Source: Mesorhizobium sp. WSM3626
Lineage (GTDB): Bacteria > Pseudomonadota > Alphaproteobacteria > Rhizobiales > Rhizobiaceae
DNA length: 64,000 nt
Assembly (NCBI RefSeq): GCF_000513935.1
Contig: NZ_AZUY01000017.1
Location: 1-64,000, forward strand
Reading direction: 5' to 3'
Under the pieces are notes generated by a model. That model did no database searches and was not told where the DNA came from. It worked only from the letters and a program-made list of their open reading frames with translations. This document shows positions 46,293 through 54,795 of this stretch, piece after piece. The first letter of the stretch is position 1, and each line of letters opens with the position of its first letter. A program made the translations under genes and the position numbers.

Positions 46293-47104
46293 ACCGGCCT
46301 GCTCCCCCGGTTCAGCCGGACCACGACGCTTCTCACCGCCAGAACCAGCACCGTGATGATGATCAAAATCACCGAAAGCGCCGCGATCGCCGGGTCGATG
46401 TTGTCGCGCAGGCCCATCCACATCAGGCGCGGCAGTGTGATGGCGTTGACCGAGGTGATGAACAGGGTGACGCCGATCTCTTCCCAGGAGAGCACGAAGG
46501 AGAGCAGTGCCGCGGTGACGATGCCGAACTTTATGTTAGGCATGATGATGCGCGTGGCGCGTTCCCACACGCTTGCGCCAAGGCCGCGCGCGGCAAGGTC
46601 GATGCGGCGGTCGAGCTGGCTGAGCGAGACCAGGATCAGCACGGTCGCGAACGGCACCGTCATCACCGAATGCGCCATGGCAACGCCGAGCCAGGTGTCG
46701 TAGCCGAAGAAGGAACTGACGCCTGAGATCGAGGTGAGCAGGAAGTAGAGCGTGATCGCCGAAACCACGGGCGGCACCACCATCGGCAACAGCACAAAGC
46801 CGACCAGGGCTGCCGTAAAGCGCGGCTGGAACATCCACACACCAAGGCTGAAACAAAGCGCCAGTACAGTCGAAATGGCGCTGCTGACAATGCCGATGCG
46901 GATCGAAAGCAGAATCGACTCGAGCCAGCGCGGATCCTCAATCAACGACCGATAGTGCCGCAGCGACAATTCACCCGTCGGCATCGCCAGCATGCGGCTA
47001 GGCGTCAGCGATACCGGAATGACGGCGAGCAGCGGCATAAGCAGGAACAGCGCCACCAGGGCGGCGATAACCAGCGAGACAGGACCGGGGCGATAAGTCG
47101 GCAT
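46289..47104 (-). CDS. ABC transporter permease, PotC type
   Basis: 271 residues, about six membrane segments (LVIAALVALFLLMPLLAVI at the start) and the EAA-like cytoplasmic loop DRRIDLAARGLGASVWERATRI. Together with the next gene it forms the membrane channel of a spermidine/putrescine/opine-type importer. The open frame continues upstream inside the neighbouring gene, but the ATG at 47104 shares one base with that gene's stop codon, showing coupled translation and the true start. Confidence 0.92.
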   Translation of the reverse strand: MPTYRPGPVSLVIAALVALFLLMPLLAVIPVSLTPSRMLAMPTGELSLRHYRSLIEDPRWLESILLSIRIGIVSSAISTVLALCFSLGVWMFQPRFTAALVGFVLLPMVVPPVVSAITLYFLLTSISGVSSFFGYDTWLGVAMAHSVMTVPFATVLILVSLSQLDRRIDLAARGLGASVWERATRIIMPNIKFGIVTAALLSFVLSWEEIGVTLFITSVNAITLPRLMWMGLRDNIDPAIAALSVILIIITVLVLAVRSVVVRLNRGSRPV

Positions 47105-47937
47105 CAGATAAGCTGCTTCGGTCTGACATAACGGAACAAGAGCGCCATCAGCGCGCCGACGAACAGCACCAGCACTACGCTGATCGCAGCTCCCAGCCCC
47201 CAGTCCGGGCTCTGGAATATCCTGAGATAGATCAATTCGGCGATCATGACGCTGCGGCCGCCACCGAGAATCGCCGGCGTTACGAAGAAGCCGAGCGAGA
47301 AGACGAACACGATCATCGCGGAGCCGATAATACCGGAGCGCGTCATCGGCACGAACACCGTCCAGAAGGTGCGCATGCGGCTGGAGCCGAGGCCGCGCGC
47401 TGCCAGCAGCACACGGTCGTCCAGGCTGCGCATGGCCGAAGCCAGCGGAAAGACGGCGAACGGAATGAGGAAATGGGTCATACCGACAATGACGCCGAAC
47501 TCGTTGCGCACCAAAGTCAGCGGTTCGGAGATGAAACCGATCGACTGCAGCCAGGTGTTGATCAGGCCGCGATTGGACAGCAGCGCCACCCAGCCGAAGG
47601 CTCGCGTCAGCACCGAGATCCAGAACGGCACCAGGATGCAGAATTCGGCGATGAGGCGCTGCGCCGGGCTGCCGCGCACCCAGACCACCGTGATGGCATA
47701 GGCGGCGGCGACTGACACAACTGTGACAATGGCGGCGATGCGCAGCGTGCGGATGAACACCGACTGCACCAGATCGTCGGTGAGCAACGCCTTGTATTGG
47801 CCAAGCCCGGGCGTCGGCAAGGTGAAGCTCCACTTCACCACGCCGAGAAACGGCCAGGCATAGGCAAGGCCGAGAAACAGGAGCAGCGGCGCCATCAACA
47901 GCGCCGCGCCCATCCTGTCGGAGAGAACGCCTCTCAT
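47104..47937 (-). CDS. ABC transporter permease, PotB type
   Basis: 277 residues with about six membrane segments (ALLMAPLLLFLGLAYAWPFLG first) and the loop DDRVLLAARGLGSSRMRTFWTV that contacts the ATPase. It pairs with the permease encoded downstream. It starts 22 bases after the binding-protein stop. Confidence 0.92.
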   Translation of the reverse strand: MRGVLSDRMGAALLMAPLLLFLGLAYAWPFLGVVKWSFTLPTPGLGQYKALLTDDLVQSVFIRTLRIAAIVTVVSVAAAYAITVVWVRGSPAQRLIAEFCILVPFWISVLTRAFGWVALLSNRGLINTWLQSIGFISEPLTLVRNEFGVIVGMTHFLIPFAVFPLASAMRSLDDRVLLAARGLGSSRMRTFWTVFVPMTRSGIIGSAMIVFVFSLGFFVTPAILGGGRSVMIAELIYLRIFQSPDWGLGAAISVVLVLFVGALMALLFRYVRPKQLI

Positions 47938-47959
47938 GTCAGTTCAGCATCGCCGCCGG

Positions 47960-49078
47960 TCAGGCGGAGATGATCTTGGTGTATTCGTCGAGTGCCGCAC
48001 CGTAGTTCTTCGCGTACCAATCCATGTCGAGTGCGATCTGCTTCTTCATGTTCTCGGGATCGACGGGGTTGATGCGCTTCTTGTCGGCAGGGATCAGCGC
48101 ATCGGCCGCCGGATTGGCCGGACCCTGGCCGAGCTTGTCGAACATCACCAACTGCTTTTCCGGATCCTGGGCACTGGCGATGAACTTCATCGCAGCATCC
48201 TTGCCGCCGGGGTTGTTCTTGAGCACGGCCAGCGCGCCGGGCGAGATCAGGCCCTGGTCCCAGATGAACTTGATCTTGCCGCCGGAATCCTGCTCGATCA
48301 GCGAGGCGCGCGTCGACCAGACGATCGCCATCGAGGCTTCGCCATTGAGCAGCACGCTCTGGCTCTCGGCGCCGCCGCCCCAATAGGCGACGACGTTTTC
48401 CTTGAAGGCTGATATCTTGTCGTGCGCCCGTTTCAAGTCGAGCGGATAGAGCGAAGCCGGCGCGATACCGTCGGCCAAAAGGGCCGCTTCCCAGCTCGAC
48501 ACGCCCCATTTGTAGAGGGAACGCTTGCCCGGGAATTTCTTCACATCGAAGAAATCGGCCATGCCGGTCGGTGCATCCTTGCCGTATTTCTCGGAATCGT
48601 AGGCGATGACATAGGAGAAGAAATAGGTCGAGGCGGCATAGTCCCAGCCGAAGCCCGGCCGCATCTTCTTCTTGTCGACGATATTGTAGTCGATCGGCTC
48701 GAGCATGCCTTGCGCGCCGAGCGTAATGGCCGAGAACGGGTCGACGTCGACCAGGTCCCAGGTCGGGGCGCCGCTTTTAAACTGCGCGGCGATCGCGCCT
48801 TCAGTCGGGCCCGAGCCGTCCATCTTGACGGTGATGCCGGTGTCCTTGGTGAAAGCCTGGCCATAGGCCGCGTCATAAGCCGTGATGGCGTCGCCGCCCC
48901 AGTTGACCAGCACAAGTTCCTTCGCAGCGGCGAATGCGCCGCTCGAACGCAGCAGCATCGGCGTGCCGGCGAGCACGAGCGCCGCTAGCTGCGTGAACTG
49001 GCGGCGCGAAATCTCGCCGCGTATCGTCCTTTCGGACAGCGTTTCGATGGCCTGTTTTTTGGTGTCGTTCATGTTCAT
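47960..49078 (-). CDS. Periplasmic substrate-binding protein, PotD/opine type
   Basis: 372 residues. The N terminus has a twin-arginine signal (ISRRQFTQLAALVLAG), suggesting export as a folded protein by Tat. The mature protein begins AAKELVLVNWGGDAI, with YVIAYDSEKYGKDAPTGMADFFDVKKFPGKR and ESQSVLLNGEASMAIVWSTRASL typical of spermidine/putrescine-like binding proteins. The ligand is unknown; the linked amidohydrolase and guanidine enzyme suggest a nitrogen-rich compound such as an arginine derivative or opine (inference). Confidence 0.9.
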   Translation of the reverse strand: MNMNDTKKQAIETLSERTIRGEISRRQFTQLAALVLAGTPMLLRSSGAFAAAKELVLVNWGGDAITAYDAAYGQAFTKDTGITVKMDGSGPTEGAIAAQFKSGAPTWDLVDVDPFSAITLGAQGMLEPIDYNIVDKKKMRPGFGWDYAASTYFFSYVIAYDSEKYGKDAPTGMADFFDVKKFPGKRSLYKWGVSSWEAALLADGIAPASLYPLDLKRAHDKISAFKENVVAYWGGGAESQSVLLNGEASMAIVWSTRASLIEQDSGGKIKFIWDQGLISPGALAVLKNNPGGKDAAMKFIASAQDPEKQLVMFDKLGQGPANPAADALIPADKKRINPVDPENMKKQIALDMDWYAKNYGAALDEYTKIISA

Positions 49079-49148
49079 GTCAGTTCCCCTTTGTTTTTGT
49101 TGATTTTAACTACGGAAGCCGGTGCGGCGGATCAGGCTTCACCGGCGC

Positions 49149-50243
49149 TCATTGTCCTCCGTCCGGAAGGAGGAAACCCTTTTCCGCCGGCCATGTCAGC
49201 CAGACGGAATTGCCCTTGCTGAGAGCAGCCGCCGCGATCTCGTTGGGCACCGAGACGGTTACTTTGGCACCCTGGCGTGTGGTGAGGTCGAGCTTGGTTG
49301 CCGCCCCCAGATAGGTCGAGGCGATCGCCGTCGCGGCAATGCCGTTCTCTCCGGCGGCGGCCTCGCGCGTTATCGACATGTGTTCGGGCCGGATCGCCAG
49401 GATGGCGTTGGCACCGACAGTCGCCGGATTGCCGCGCAGGCTGACGGCGCGGTCCTCGCAAAGGCCGGTGGCCCCGTCATCGGCGCTGCGCACGCCTTTC
49501 AGCGGCAGCATGTTGATCTCGCCCAGGAATTCGGCGACGAAGCGATTGGCCGGCCGATCGTAGACCTCGTCCGGCGCCCCGACCTGCAGCAGTTTGCCAT
49601 GGTTGAAGATGGCGACGCGCGAGGACAGCGCCAAGGCCTCGCTCTGGTCGTGGGTGACGAAGACGAAGGTGGTGCCGGTCTCCTGGTGCAGGCGCTTCAT
49701 CTCGGCCTGCATCTGGCCGCGCAGGCTCTTATCCAGCGCTGAAAACGGTTCGTCGAGCAAAAGCACGCCCGGCTCGAACACCAGCGCGCGGGCAAGTGCG
49801 ACGCGCTGCTGCTGGCCGCCGGAAAGCTGCGACGGCAATTTCTTCTCGTGGCCGATCAGACCGACACGCTCGATCATCTCACCGACGCGCTTCTTGATCT
49901 CGGTGGCCGATTTCTTGCGAACCTTGAGCGGGAAGGCGATGTTTGCCTCGACGCTCATATGCGGGAACAATGCATAGCCCTGGAACACCATGCCGGCGGC
50001 ACGCTGCTCGGCCGGGCGGTCGGTGATATCGGCGCCGTCGCTGAAAAGCCTGCCCTCGGTCGGCTGCACGAAGCCGGCCAGGATCATCAGGAAGGTGGTC
50101 TTGCCGGATCCGGAAGGGCCAAGCAGCGTCAGGAACTCGCCGCGGCCAATATCGAGCGTCAGATTGTCCAGTGCACGGAACGAGCCGAAGCTCTTGCCGA
50201 TCCCGATTGCCTTGATCTCTGCGGCCCGGCCGGGTTGCTGCAT
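49149..50243 (-). CDS. ABC transporter ATP-binding protein, PotA type
   Basis: 364 residues. Walker A GPSGSGKTT, signature LSGGQQQRVALARAL, Walker B LLLDEPFSALD and the switch histidine in FVTHDQSEAL. The C-terminal ~120 residues form the TOBE regulatory domain (NAILAIRPEHMSI). It powers the importer whose binding protein and permeases follow on the same strand. First gene of the four-gene transporter unit, after the LysR gene. Confidence 0.94.
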   Translation of the reverse strand: MQQPGRAAEIKAIGIGKSFGSFRALDNLTLDIGRGEFLTLLGPSGSGKTTFLMILAGFVQPTEGRLFSDGADITDRPAEQRAAGMVFQGYALFPHMSVEANIAFPLKVRKKSATEIKKRVGEMIERVGLIGHEKKLPSQLSGGQQQRVALARALVFEPGVLLLDEPFSALDKSLRGQMQAEMKRLHQETGTTFVFVTHDQSEALALSSRVAIFNHGKLLQVGAPDEVYDRPANRFVAEFLGEINMLPLKGVRSADDGATGLCEDRAVSLRGNPATVGANAILAIRPEHMSITREAAAGENGIAATAIASTYLGAATKLDLTTRQGAKVTVSVPNEIAAAALSKGNSVWLTWPAEKGFLLPDGGQ

Positions 50244-50358
50244 CCTGCCTCTATCCTTACCGTTAAGCCAAATCGTAGGCAGGGCCGAAGCTCACCGCAA
50301 CCGAATAGTTTTCGCCTGATCGGCAAATTTCATTCATCTATGGCGGGCCCCCTGCCCC

Positions 50359-51255
50359 TCAATGAGGCTGAATGCGGCTCTCGGAGAGCGTCGACCTCAG
50401 CCATCCCGCGAACGCTTCCAGGACCGGGTGCGAGGCCTTGGCGTGTTCGGAGACCAGGAAATAGGAGCGCGGCGACTTGATCGCGATGTCGAACGGCCTG
50501 ACCAGACGGCCTTCGCTCAGCGCGCGGCGGCTGGTCAGTTCGTCACCCATGGCAATCCCCTGGCCGGCGATCGCCGCGGAGAAGACGAGATTCATGTCGG
50601 AAAAGAAGATACCGCCTTCGGTGTCCGGGTTTTCGACCTTGGACAGCGCCAGCCAGCGTGCCCAGTCCTCGGTGTCGTCGAGATGCAGCAGATTGGCGCG
50701 CAGCACGTCCGCCGGCCGGGAAAAGCCGCCGACCTTGTTGAGCAGCGTCGGGCTGCAAAGCGGCGTGAACGAGATTTCGCACAACAGTTCGGCCATGCGG
50801 TTCGGCCAGTTGCCGACGCCAAAGGCGATGAAGGCGTCGGCATCGGCATTGCTGACATCGTCGAGCCGCCTGGGCGTCAGGATGCGCAGCGCCACATCGG
50901 GATACATCTGCCGGAACTCGCCGATATGGGTGCACAAGAACAGCGAGGCGAAGCCTGGCGTGCAAGAGACGGCGAACGAGCCGCCGACGCCGGTGCCGGC
51001 ATCGCGCGTGACCGCGTCGCCCAGCACGGTCAGCGCCTTGCGCACGTCGCTGGCATAGCGCTGGCCACGCGGGGTGAGCGCCACGCCCTTGCCGATACGC
51101 TCCAGCAGATCGAAGCCAAGGTCGCGCTCCAGCAGCCGCAGCTGATGGCTCACCGCGCTGCGGGTCAGGTGCAGTTCGTCGGCGGCGCGCCAGACGCTGC
51201 CATGCCTGGCGAAACTGTCGAGGGCGCGTAGCGCCTGTGTGGATGGAATTCTCAA
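50359..51255 (-). CDS. LysR-family regulator (GcvA-like)
   Basis: 298 residues. The helix-turn-helix is at residues ~5-65 (STQALRALDSFARHGSVWRAADELHLTRSAVSHQLRLLERDL). The ligand domain starts GVGGSFAVSCTPGFASLF. It is divergent from the M20 hydrolase gene (75-base spacer) and in line with the ABC genes, so it probably controls both units. Confidence 0.92.
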   Translation of the reverse strand: MRIPSTQALRALDSFARHGSVWRAADELHLTRSAVSHQLRLLERDLGFDLLERIGKGVALTPRGQRYASDVRKALTVLGDAVTRDAGTGVGGSFAVSCTPGFASLFLCTHIGEFRQMYPDVALRILTPRRLDDVSNADADAFIAFGVGNWPNRMAELLCEISFTPLCSPTLLNKVGGFSRPADVLRANLLHLDDTEDWARWLALSKVENPDTEGGIFFSDMNLVFSAAIAGQGIAMGDELTSRRALSEGRLVRPFDIAIKSPRSYFLVSEHAKASHPVLEAFAGWLRSTLSESRIQPH

Positions 51256-51330
51256 GAGGTGAACCGAATTTGCACGAACCGGGAAAACATATCACTTTTT
51301 GGCGAGCCGCTTCACTGCTTTCTTTTAGGC

Positions 51331-52932
51331 ATGGACAAACCGGTGACGACATCGGCGCAAGAGACCGCGCTTGCCTGCCTCGACGGCATCCAGCCCCTGC
51401 TGTCGGCCTGGACACGCACCATCTTCGATTTCGGCGAGACCGCGTGGCGCGAGTACCAATCGGCCGCCTGGTATGTCGATCGGCTCAAGCGCGAGGGATT
51501 TTCGGTCGAGGAAGGCTCGGGCGGCATGCCGACCGCCTTCTGCGCCCACTGGACAAACGGCGCCGGACCGACCGTCGGCATGTATGCCGAGTATGACGCA
51601 GTGCCCGGCAACTGCCAGGACGCCGTGACGGTGAGGCAGCCGCGACCTGGCCTTGGCGACGAGGCCGGCGGCCATACCGATCCGCATTCGGGGCTTGGCA
51701 TAGCAAGTCTCGGCGGGCTGCTCGCGACCAAGGCCGCCATGCAGCGCGACGGTATTCAAGGCACGCTGCGCTTCACCGGCGAACCGGCCGAAAAGGTGCG
51801 CGGCTCGAAGCCGATCCATGCCGCCAAAGGCTATTATGACGGCCTTGCCGGCATGATCTCCTTCCATCCCTTCTATATGCTGCCGCTCTGCAACACCGCG
51901 CGCTGGGACACGCATTGCGGTGCGGCCTACGCGATGATCTATCGCTTCGTCTGCGACGAACCCGAAAATTGGGTTCGCGCAGGCGACGGCGCACCGATCC
52001 CGCAGGCGCATTCGGCGGTCAGGGCACCGGGCGCCAACGATGCGCTGATGACCATGTTCATGGCCTCCAAGGCGTTGCGCGATTCCATGCTCCCGCACCA
52101 GGGCGGCTGGTCGATCAGCGAGGCGATCCTGACGGCTGGCCAGGCCACGGCCGACAATCTGCCGGCAGGCCTGGCCGAGATCCAGTACATGATCCGCGTG
52201 CCGACGCTTCGTATGGCCGAGCAGGTGACGGCGGTGCTCGACCGCAACGCCGCGGCCGCGGCCGCGATCAGCGGCTGCCGCTACGAACGGCACTGGGTGT
52301 CGAAGTCGCGGCCGGGGCTCGCCAACCACGCCATGGCCGGGATTGCCTACGAAGCCCTGTCAATTGTCGGACCACCTCGCTGGGACGAAGCCGCCAAGAC
52401 GATCGCGCGAGAAATCCAGGTCAATGCCGGCGGCACCACGACCGAAAACCCCTTTATCGACGAACTGGAACGGCTGATTTCGCCGCAAGAGGCCGAGGCG
52501 ATCTTGCGCCGCGACTTGCCGCCGTCGCAGGTGAATTCGACTTCCGACGACTACACCGACATGAGCTGGCACGCGCCGACCGCGCGCTTCTATGTCGCCC
52601 GCCCAGCGCTCCGCTCGGCAAACGGCCACGCTTTTCCGGCATGGGTGATGAATGCGCTGGGCGGCATTCCCGCGACGATCGATCCAATGGTCATCTGCGC
52701 GGCCAAGACGGTCGCGCTGGCGGCGCTGCGCCTGATCGAGGACAAAACCGCCCGCGAAGAGGCGATGAGCGAGTTCACCACCCGTACCGGCGGCGGCGTT
52801 GGCGGCTCCAACTGGATCGCCCCGCTCTGCGACTACGAGCCGCCGATCAATTTCCGCTGGCCGGAATATGTCACCACGCCGCGCGGGCGCGACTGGTGGA
52901 TACCAAACAATGCGCGACCGACCAATTCTTGA
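51331..52932 (+). CDS. M20 amidohydrolase, aminobenzoyl-glutamate utilisation B-like
   Basis: 533 residues with the AbgB-type metallohydrolase layout: FGETAWREYQSAAW near the start, MYAEYDAVPGNCQ (metal-binding region), a dimerisation domain (GTLRFTGEPAEKVRGSKPIHAAKG), and a C-terminal NSTSDDYTDMSWHAPTARF. Members cleave amide bonds of N-acyl amino acids and related compounds. The ATG at 51331 is chosen because the family N terminus begins near it; its ribosome-binding site is weak. Followed 23 bases later by the guanidine-modifying enzyme gene. Confidence 0.88.
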   Translation: MDKPVTTSAQETALACLDGIQPLLSAWTRTIFDFGETAWREYQSAAWYVDRLKREGFSVEEGSGGMPTAFCAHWTNGAGPTVGMYAEYDAVPGNCQDAVTVRQPRPGLGDEAGGHTDPHSGLGIASLGGLLATKAAMQRDGIQGTLRFTGEPAEKVRGSKPIHAAKGYYDGLAGMISFHPFYMLPLCNTARWDTHCGAAYAMIYRFVCDEPENWVRAGDGAPIPQAHSAVRAPGANDALMTMFMASKALRDSMLPHQGGWSISEAILTAGQATADNLPAGLAEIQYMIRVPTLRMAEQVTAVLDRNAAAAAAISGCRYERHWVSKSRPGLANHAMAGIAYEALSIVGPPRWDEAAKTIAREIQVNAGGTTTENPFIDELERLISPQEAEAILRRDLPPSQVNSTSDDYTDMSWHAPTARFYVARPALRSANGHAFPAWVMNALGGIPATIDPMVICAAKTVALAALRLIEDKTAREEAMSEFTTRTGGGVGGSNWIAPLCDYEPPINFRWPEYVTTPRGRDWWIPNNARPTNS

Positions 52933-52955
52933 GAACAAGCCACGAGGAGAACCGC

Positions 52956-53888
52956 ATGACCGTTCATGACCGCATCATCGCCGAGCCGTTTTCGCTGCAG
53001 CGCCGCAATCCCTCCGGCGGCACCAAGCCGCTGACCGTCTGGGGCTTCGCCAACGAGACCGACGTGTTGACCGACGTGCTGCTCGGCTCGCCGAATTTCT
53101 TGCGTCACCTGTCGACCAGCTCGCTCTCGCGAAAACATCTGCGCGAGGCGCCCTGCAACGTCCAGATCGCGCAGGCGCAGCACAAGGATCTGGTCGCGGC
53201 TTACGAGCATTTCGGCGTTAACATCCATTGGCACGAGCCGACGCCGGAACTGCCGATGCAGGTCTATTCCCGTGATTCCAGCGTCATGACGCCTTATGGC
53301 GCGATCATCACTGCCATGGCCAATTGGTGGCGGCGCGGCGAGAACTACGCGGCCATCCGCACCTATGAAAAGCTCGGCATCCCGATCTACGACATGGTGA
53401 CGGCAGGCACCTTCGAGGGCGGCGACTTCAACGTCATCGAGGACGGCGTGGTGCTGATCGGCTGCGGCGGCGCGCGCACGCAGGAGGAAGGCGCCCGCCA
53501 GGTGCAGGCCTGGTTCGAGAAGGAAGGCTGGGAAACGCGCATTGCCTTCATCGACGAATACTACGTTCACATCGACCTGATGGTGGTGCCGATCGCCGAA
53601 AAGCTCACCGCCGTCTGCCTCGCCTGCACCGAGCCCGGCATCGTCGACTGGCTGAAGGGCAAGGGTCACGAGATCATCGACGTCCCCTTCCAGGACACGA
53701 TGGCGCTCGGCTGCAACTTCATGTCGCTGGGCAAGGACCGGGTGATCGCGCCGACATCCAGCAAGACATTGATCGAGAAACTCAAGGCGCGCGGCTTTGA
53801 GGTGGCGGCCGTCGACATGAGCGAAATCTCCAAGACCGGCGGCGGAATCCATTGCATGGCGCAGGCGCTGAAGCGCGAAGCGGCATAG
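52956..53888 (+). CDS. Guanidine-modifying enzyme (amidinotransferase/arginine-deiminase superfamily)
   Basis: 310 residues. The active-site pattern of the superfamily is seen in order: GTFEGGDFNV with the acidic pair, EYYVHIDLM with the histidine, and GGGIHCMAQ with the nucleophilic cysteine close to the C terminus. Such enzymes hydrolyse or transfer groups from guanidines (arginine, methylarginine, agmatine-like). The exact substrate is not fixed by sequence. Strong ribosome-binding site (cgaggaga). Cotranscribed with the M20 hydrolase; upstream extension of the frame overlaps that gene and is spurious. Confidence 0.88.
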   Translation: MTVHDRIIAEPFSLQRRNPSGGTKPLTVWGFANETDVLTDVLLGSPNFLRHLSTSSLSRKHLREAPCNVQIAQAQHKDLVAAYEHFGVNIHWHEPTPELPMQVYSRDSSVMTPYGAIITAMANWWRRGENYAAIRTYEKLGIPIYDMVTAGTFEGGDFNVIEDGVVLIGCGGARTQEEGARQVQAWFEKEGWETRIAFIDEYYVHIDLMVVPIAEKLTAVCLACTEPGIVDWLKGKGHEIIDVPFQDTMALGCNFMSLGKDRVIAPTSSKTLIEKLKARGFEVAAVDMSEISKTGGGIHCMAQALKREAA

Positions 53889-53965
53889 GGGACCGCCGCT
53901 CTCGCGCGCGCTTGAAGAGGCGGGCGCGGCGGCGGCCCTGGATGGGTCATTGACCTGATCCGACG

Positions 53966-53995
53966 CGTTGTCCGTTTTTCGCAGGATGGACAACG
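53966..53995. promoter_or_regulatory. Inverted repeat upstream of the XRE-cupin gene
   Basis: CGTTGTCC (53966-53973) and GGACAACG (53988-53995) are perfect 8-bp arms around a 14-base AT-richer centre. It lies 55-84 bases before the XRE-cupin start codon. The site suits autoregulation. Confidence 0.5.
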
Positions 53996-54049
53996 CCCGG
54001 GATCGGTTTTACGAGTCAGCCCAACCAGCGGAGATGTTCGCGCCCCCCA

Positions 54050-54667
54050 ATGAACAAGATCGATACCCATAACAGCAAGGGCGGCGACGAACGTTCGACC
54101 GCAACCAGCCTCTTGCGGCTCGGCACACGCTTAAAACTGTCCCGGCAGACGCGCGGCCTGACCCTGAAGGCGCTGGCCGCCGCCGCCAACTGTTCCGAGA
54201 GCCTGCTTTCCAAGGTCGAGAACGGCAAGATCTCGCCCTCGCTGCCCATGCTTCACCGGCTGGTCGAGGTGCTCGGCACCAATATCGGCTGGATGTTCGA
54301 GGAGTCCGACGGCGAGGAAGGCATAGTCTTTCGGGCCGGGGCGCGGCCGCTGATCGCTCTCGATCCGCTGCGGCGCGGCGAAGGCATTTCGCTCGAGCGC
54401 GTTATCCCCTATTCGCCCGGGCATCTCCTGCAGTGCAATATTCACCATATCGAAGCAGGCGGTGAAAGTGCCGGCCCGATCCAGCATGCCGGCGAGGAAG
54501 TCGGCTATCTCCTGGAAGGCGCGATCGATCTGATGGTCGGCGAAAAGACGTTTCGCCTGACGGCCGGAGATTCCTTCGTTTTCAACTCCGAATTGCCGCA
54601 CTGGTATCGCAATGTCGGCGATGAACGCGCCAGCATTTTTTGGGTCAACACGCCGGCGACATTCTGA
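54050..54667 (+). CDS. XRE-family regulator with cupin domain
   Basis: 205 residues. Residues ~22-80 are a helix-turn-helix (TRLKLSRQTRGLTLKALAAAANCSESLLSKVENGKISPSLP). The C terminus is a cupin-2 beta barrel (GPIQHAGEEVGYLLEGAIDLMVGEKTFRLTAGDSFVFNSELPHWYRN, conserved turns by order). Such proteins (PuuR/SutR-like) often control nitrogen-compound or sugar catabolism. It lies between the guanidine-enzyme gene and the sugar-type operon, in line with both. It probably binds the repeat at 53966-53995 or the operators at 54693-54725. Confidence 0.9.
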   Translation: MNKIDTHNSKGGDERSTATSLLRLGTRLKLSRQTRGLTLKALAAAANCSESLLSKVENGKISPSLPMLHRLVEVLGTNIGWMFEESDGEEGIVFRAGARPLIALDPLRRGEGISLERVIPYSPGHLLQCNIHHIEAGGESAGPIQHAGEEVGYLLEGAIDLMVGEKTFRLTAGDSFVFNSELPHWYRNVGDERASIFWVNTPATF

Positions 54668-54692
54668 CCCCGTTGCTTTCGGTGAAGCTAAT

Positions 54693-54730
54693 TCAAGTGA
54701 CTTGACAAGAAATCAAGCATCTTGAATTAT
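54693..54730 (+). promoter_or_regulatory. Sigma-70-like promoter with two TCAAG-N3-CTTGA operators
   Basis: TCAAGTGACTTGA (54693-54705) and TCAAGCATCTTGA (54713-54725) are perfect 5-3-5 palindromes with centres exactly 20 bp apart. Between and over them lie a consensus -35 TTGACA (54702-54707) and, 17 bases on, AATTAT (54725-54730) as a -10. A repressor on both sites would block polymerase. The promoter is 66 bases before the binding-protein start. Confidence 0.75.
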
Positions 54731-54795
54731 GTCTGTGCGCTCAGCGCCAGGTGAGCCCGATCAAGGGCCTTTTCGCAAAACCAAGGGGAACCGGA

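Noticed and set aside
46289..47833. A 514-residue open frame covering the PotC-type permease and an upstream extension
   Set aside because: The upstream part overlaps the real PotB-type permease gene in another frame and has no transporter features; the permease starts at 47104.
51915..53888. A 657-residue frame fusing an Arg/Gly-rich region to the guanidine-modifying enzyme
   Set aside because: The first ~347 residues are the shifted frame of the M20 hydrolase gene; the enzyme has its own ribosome-binding site and ATG at 52956.
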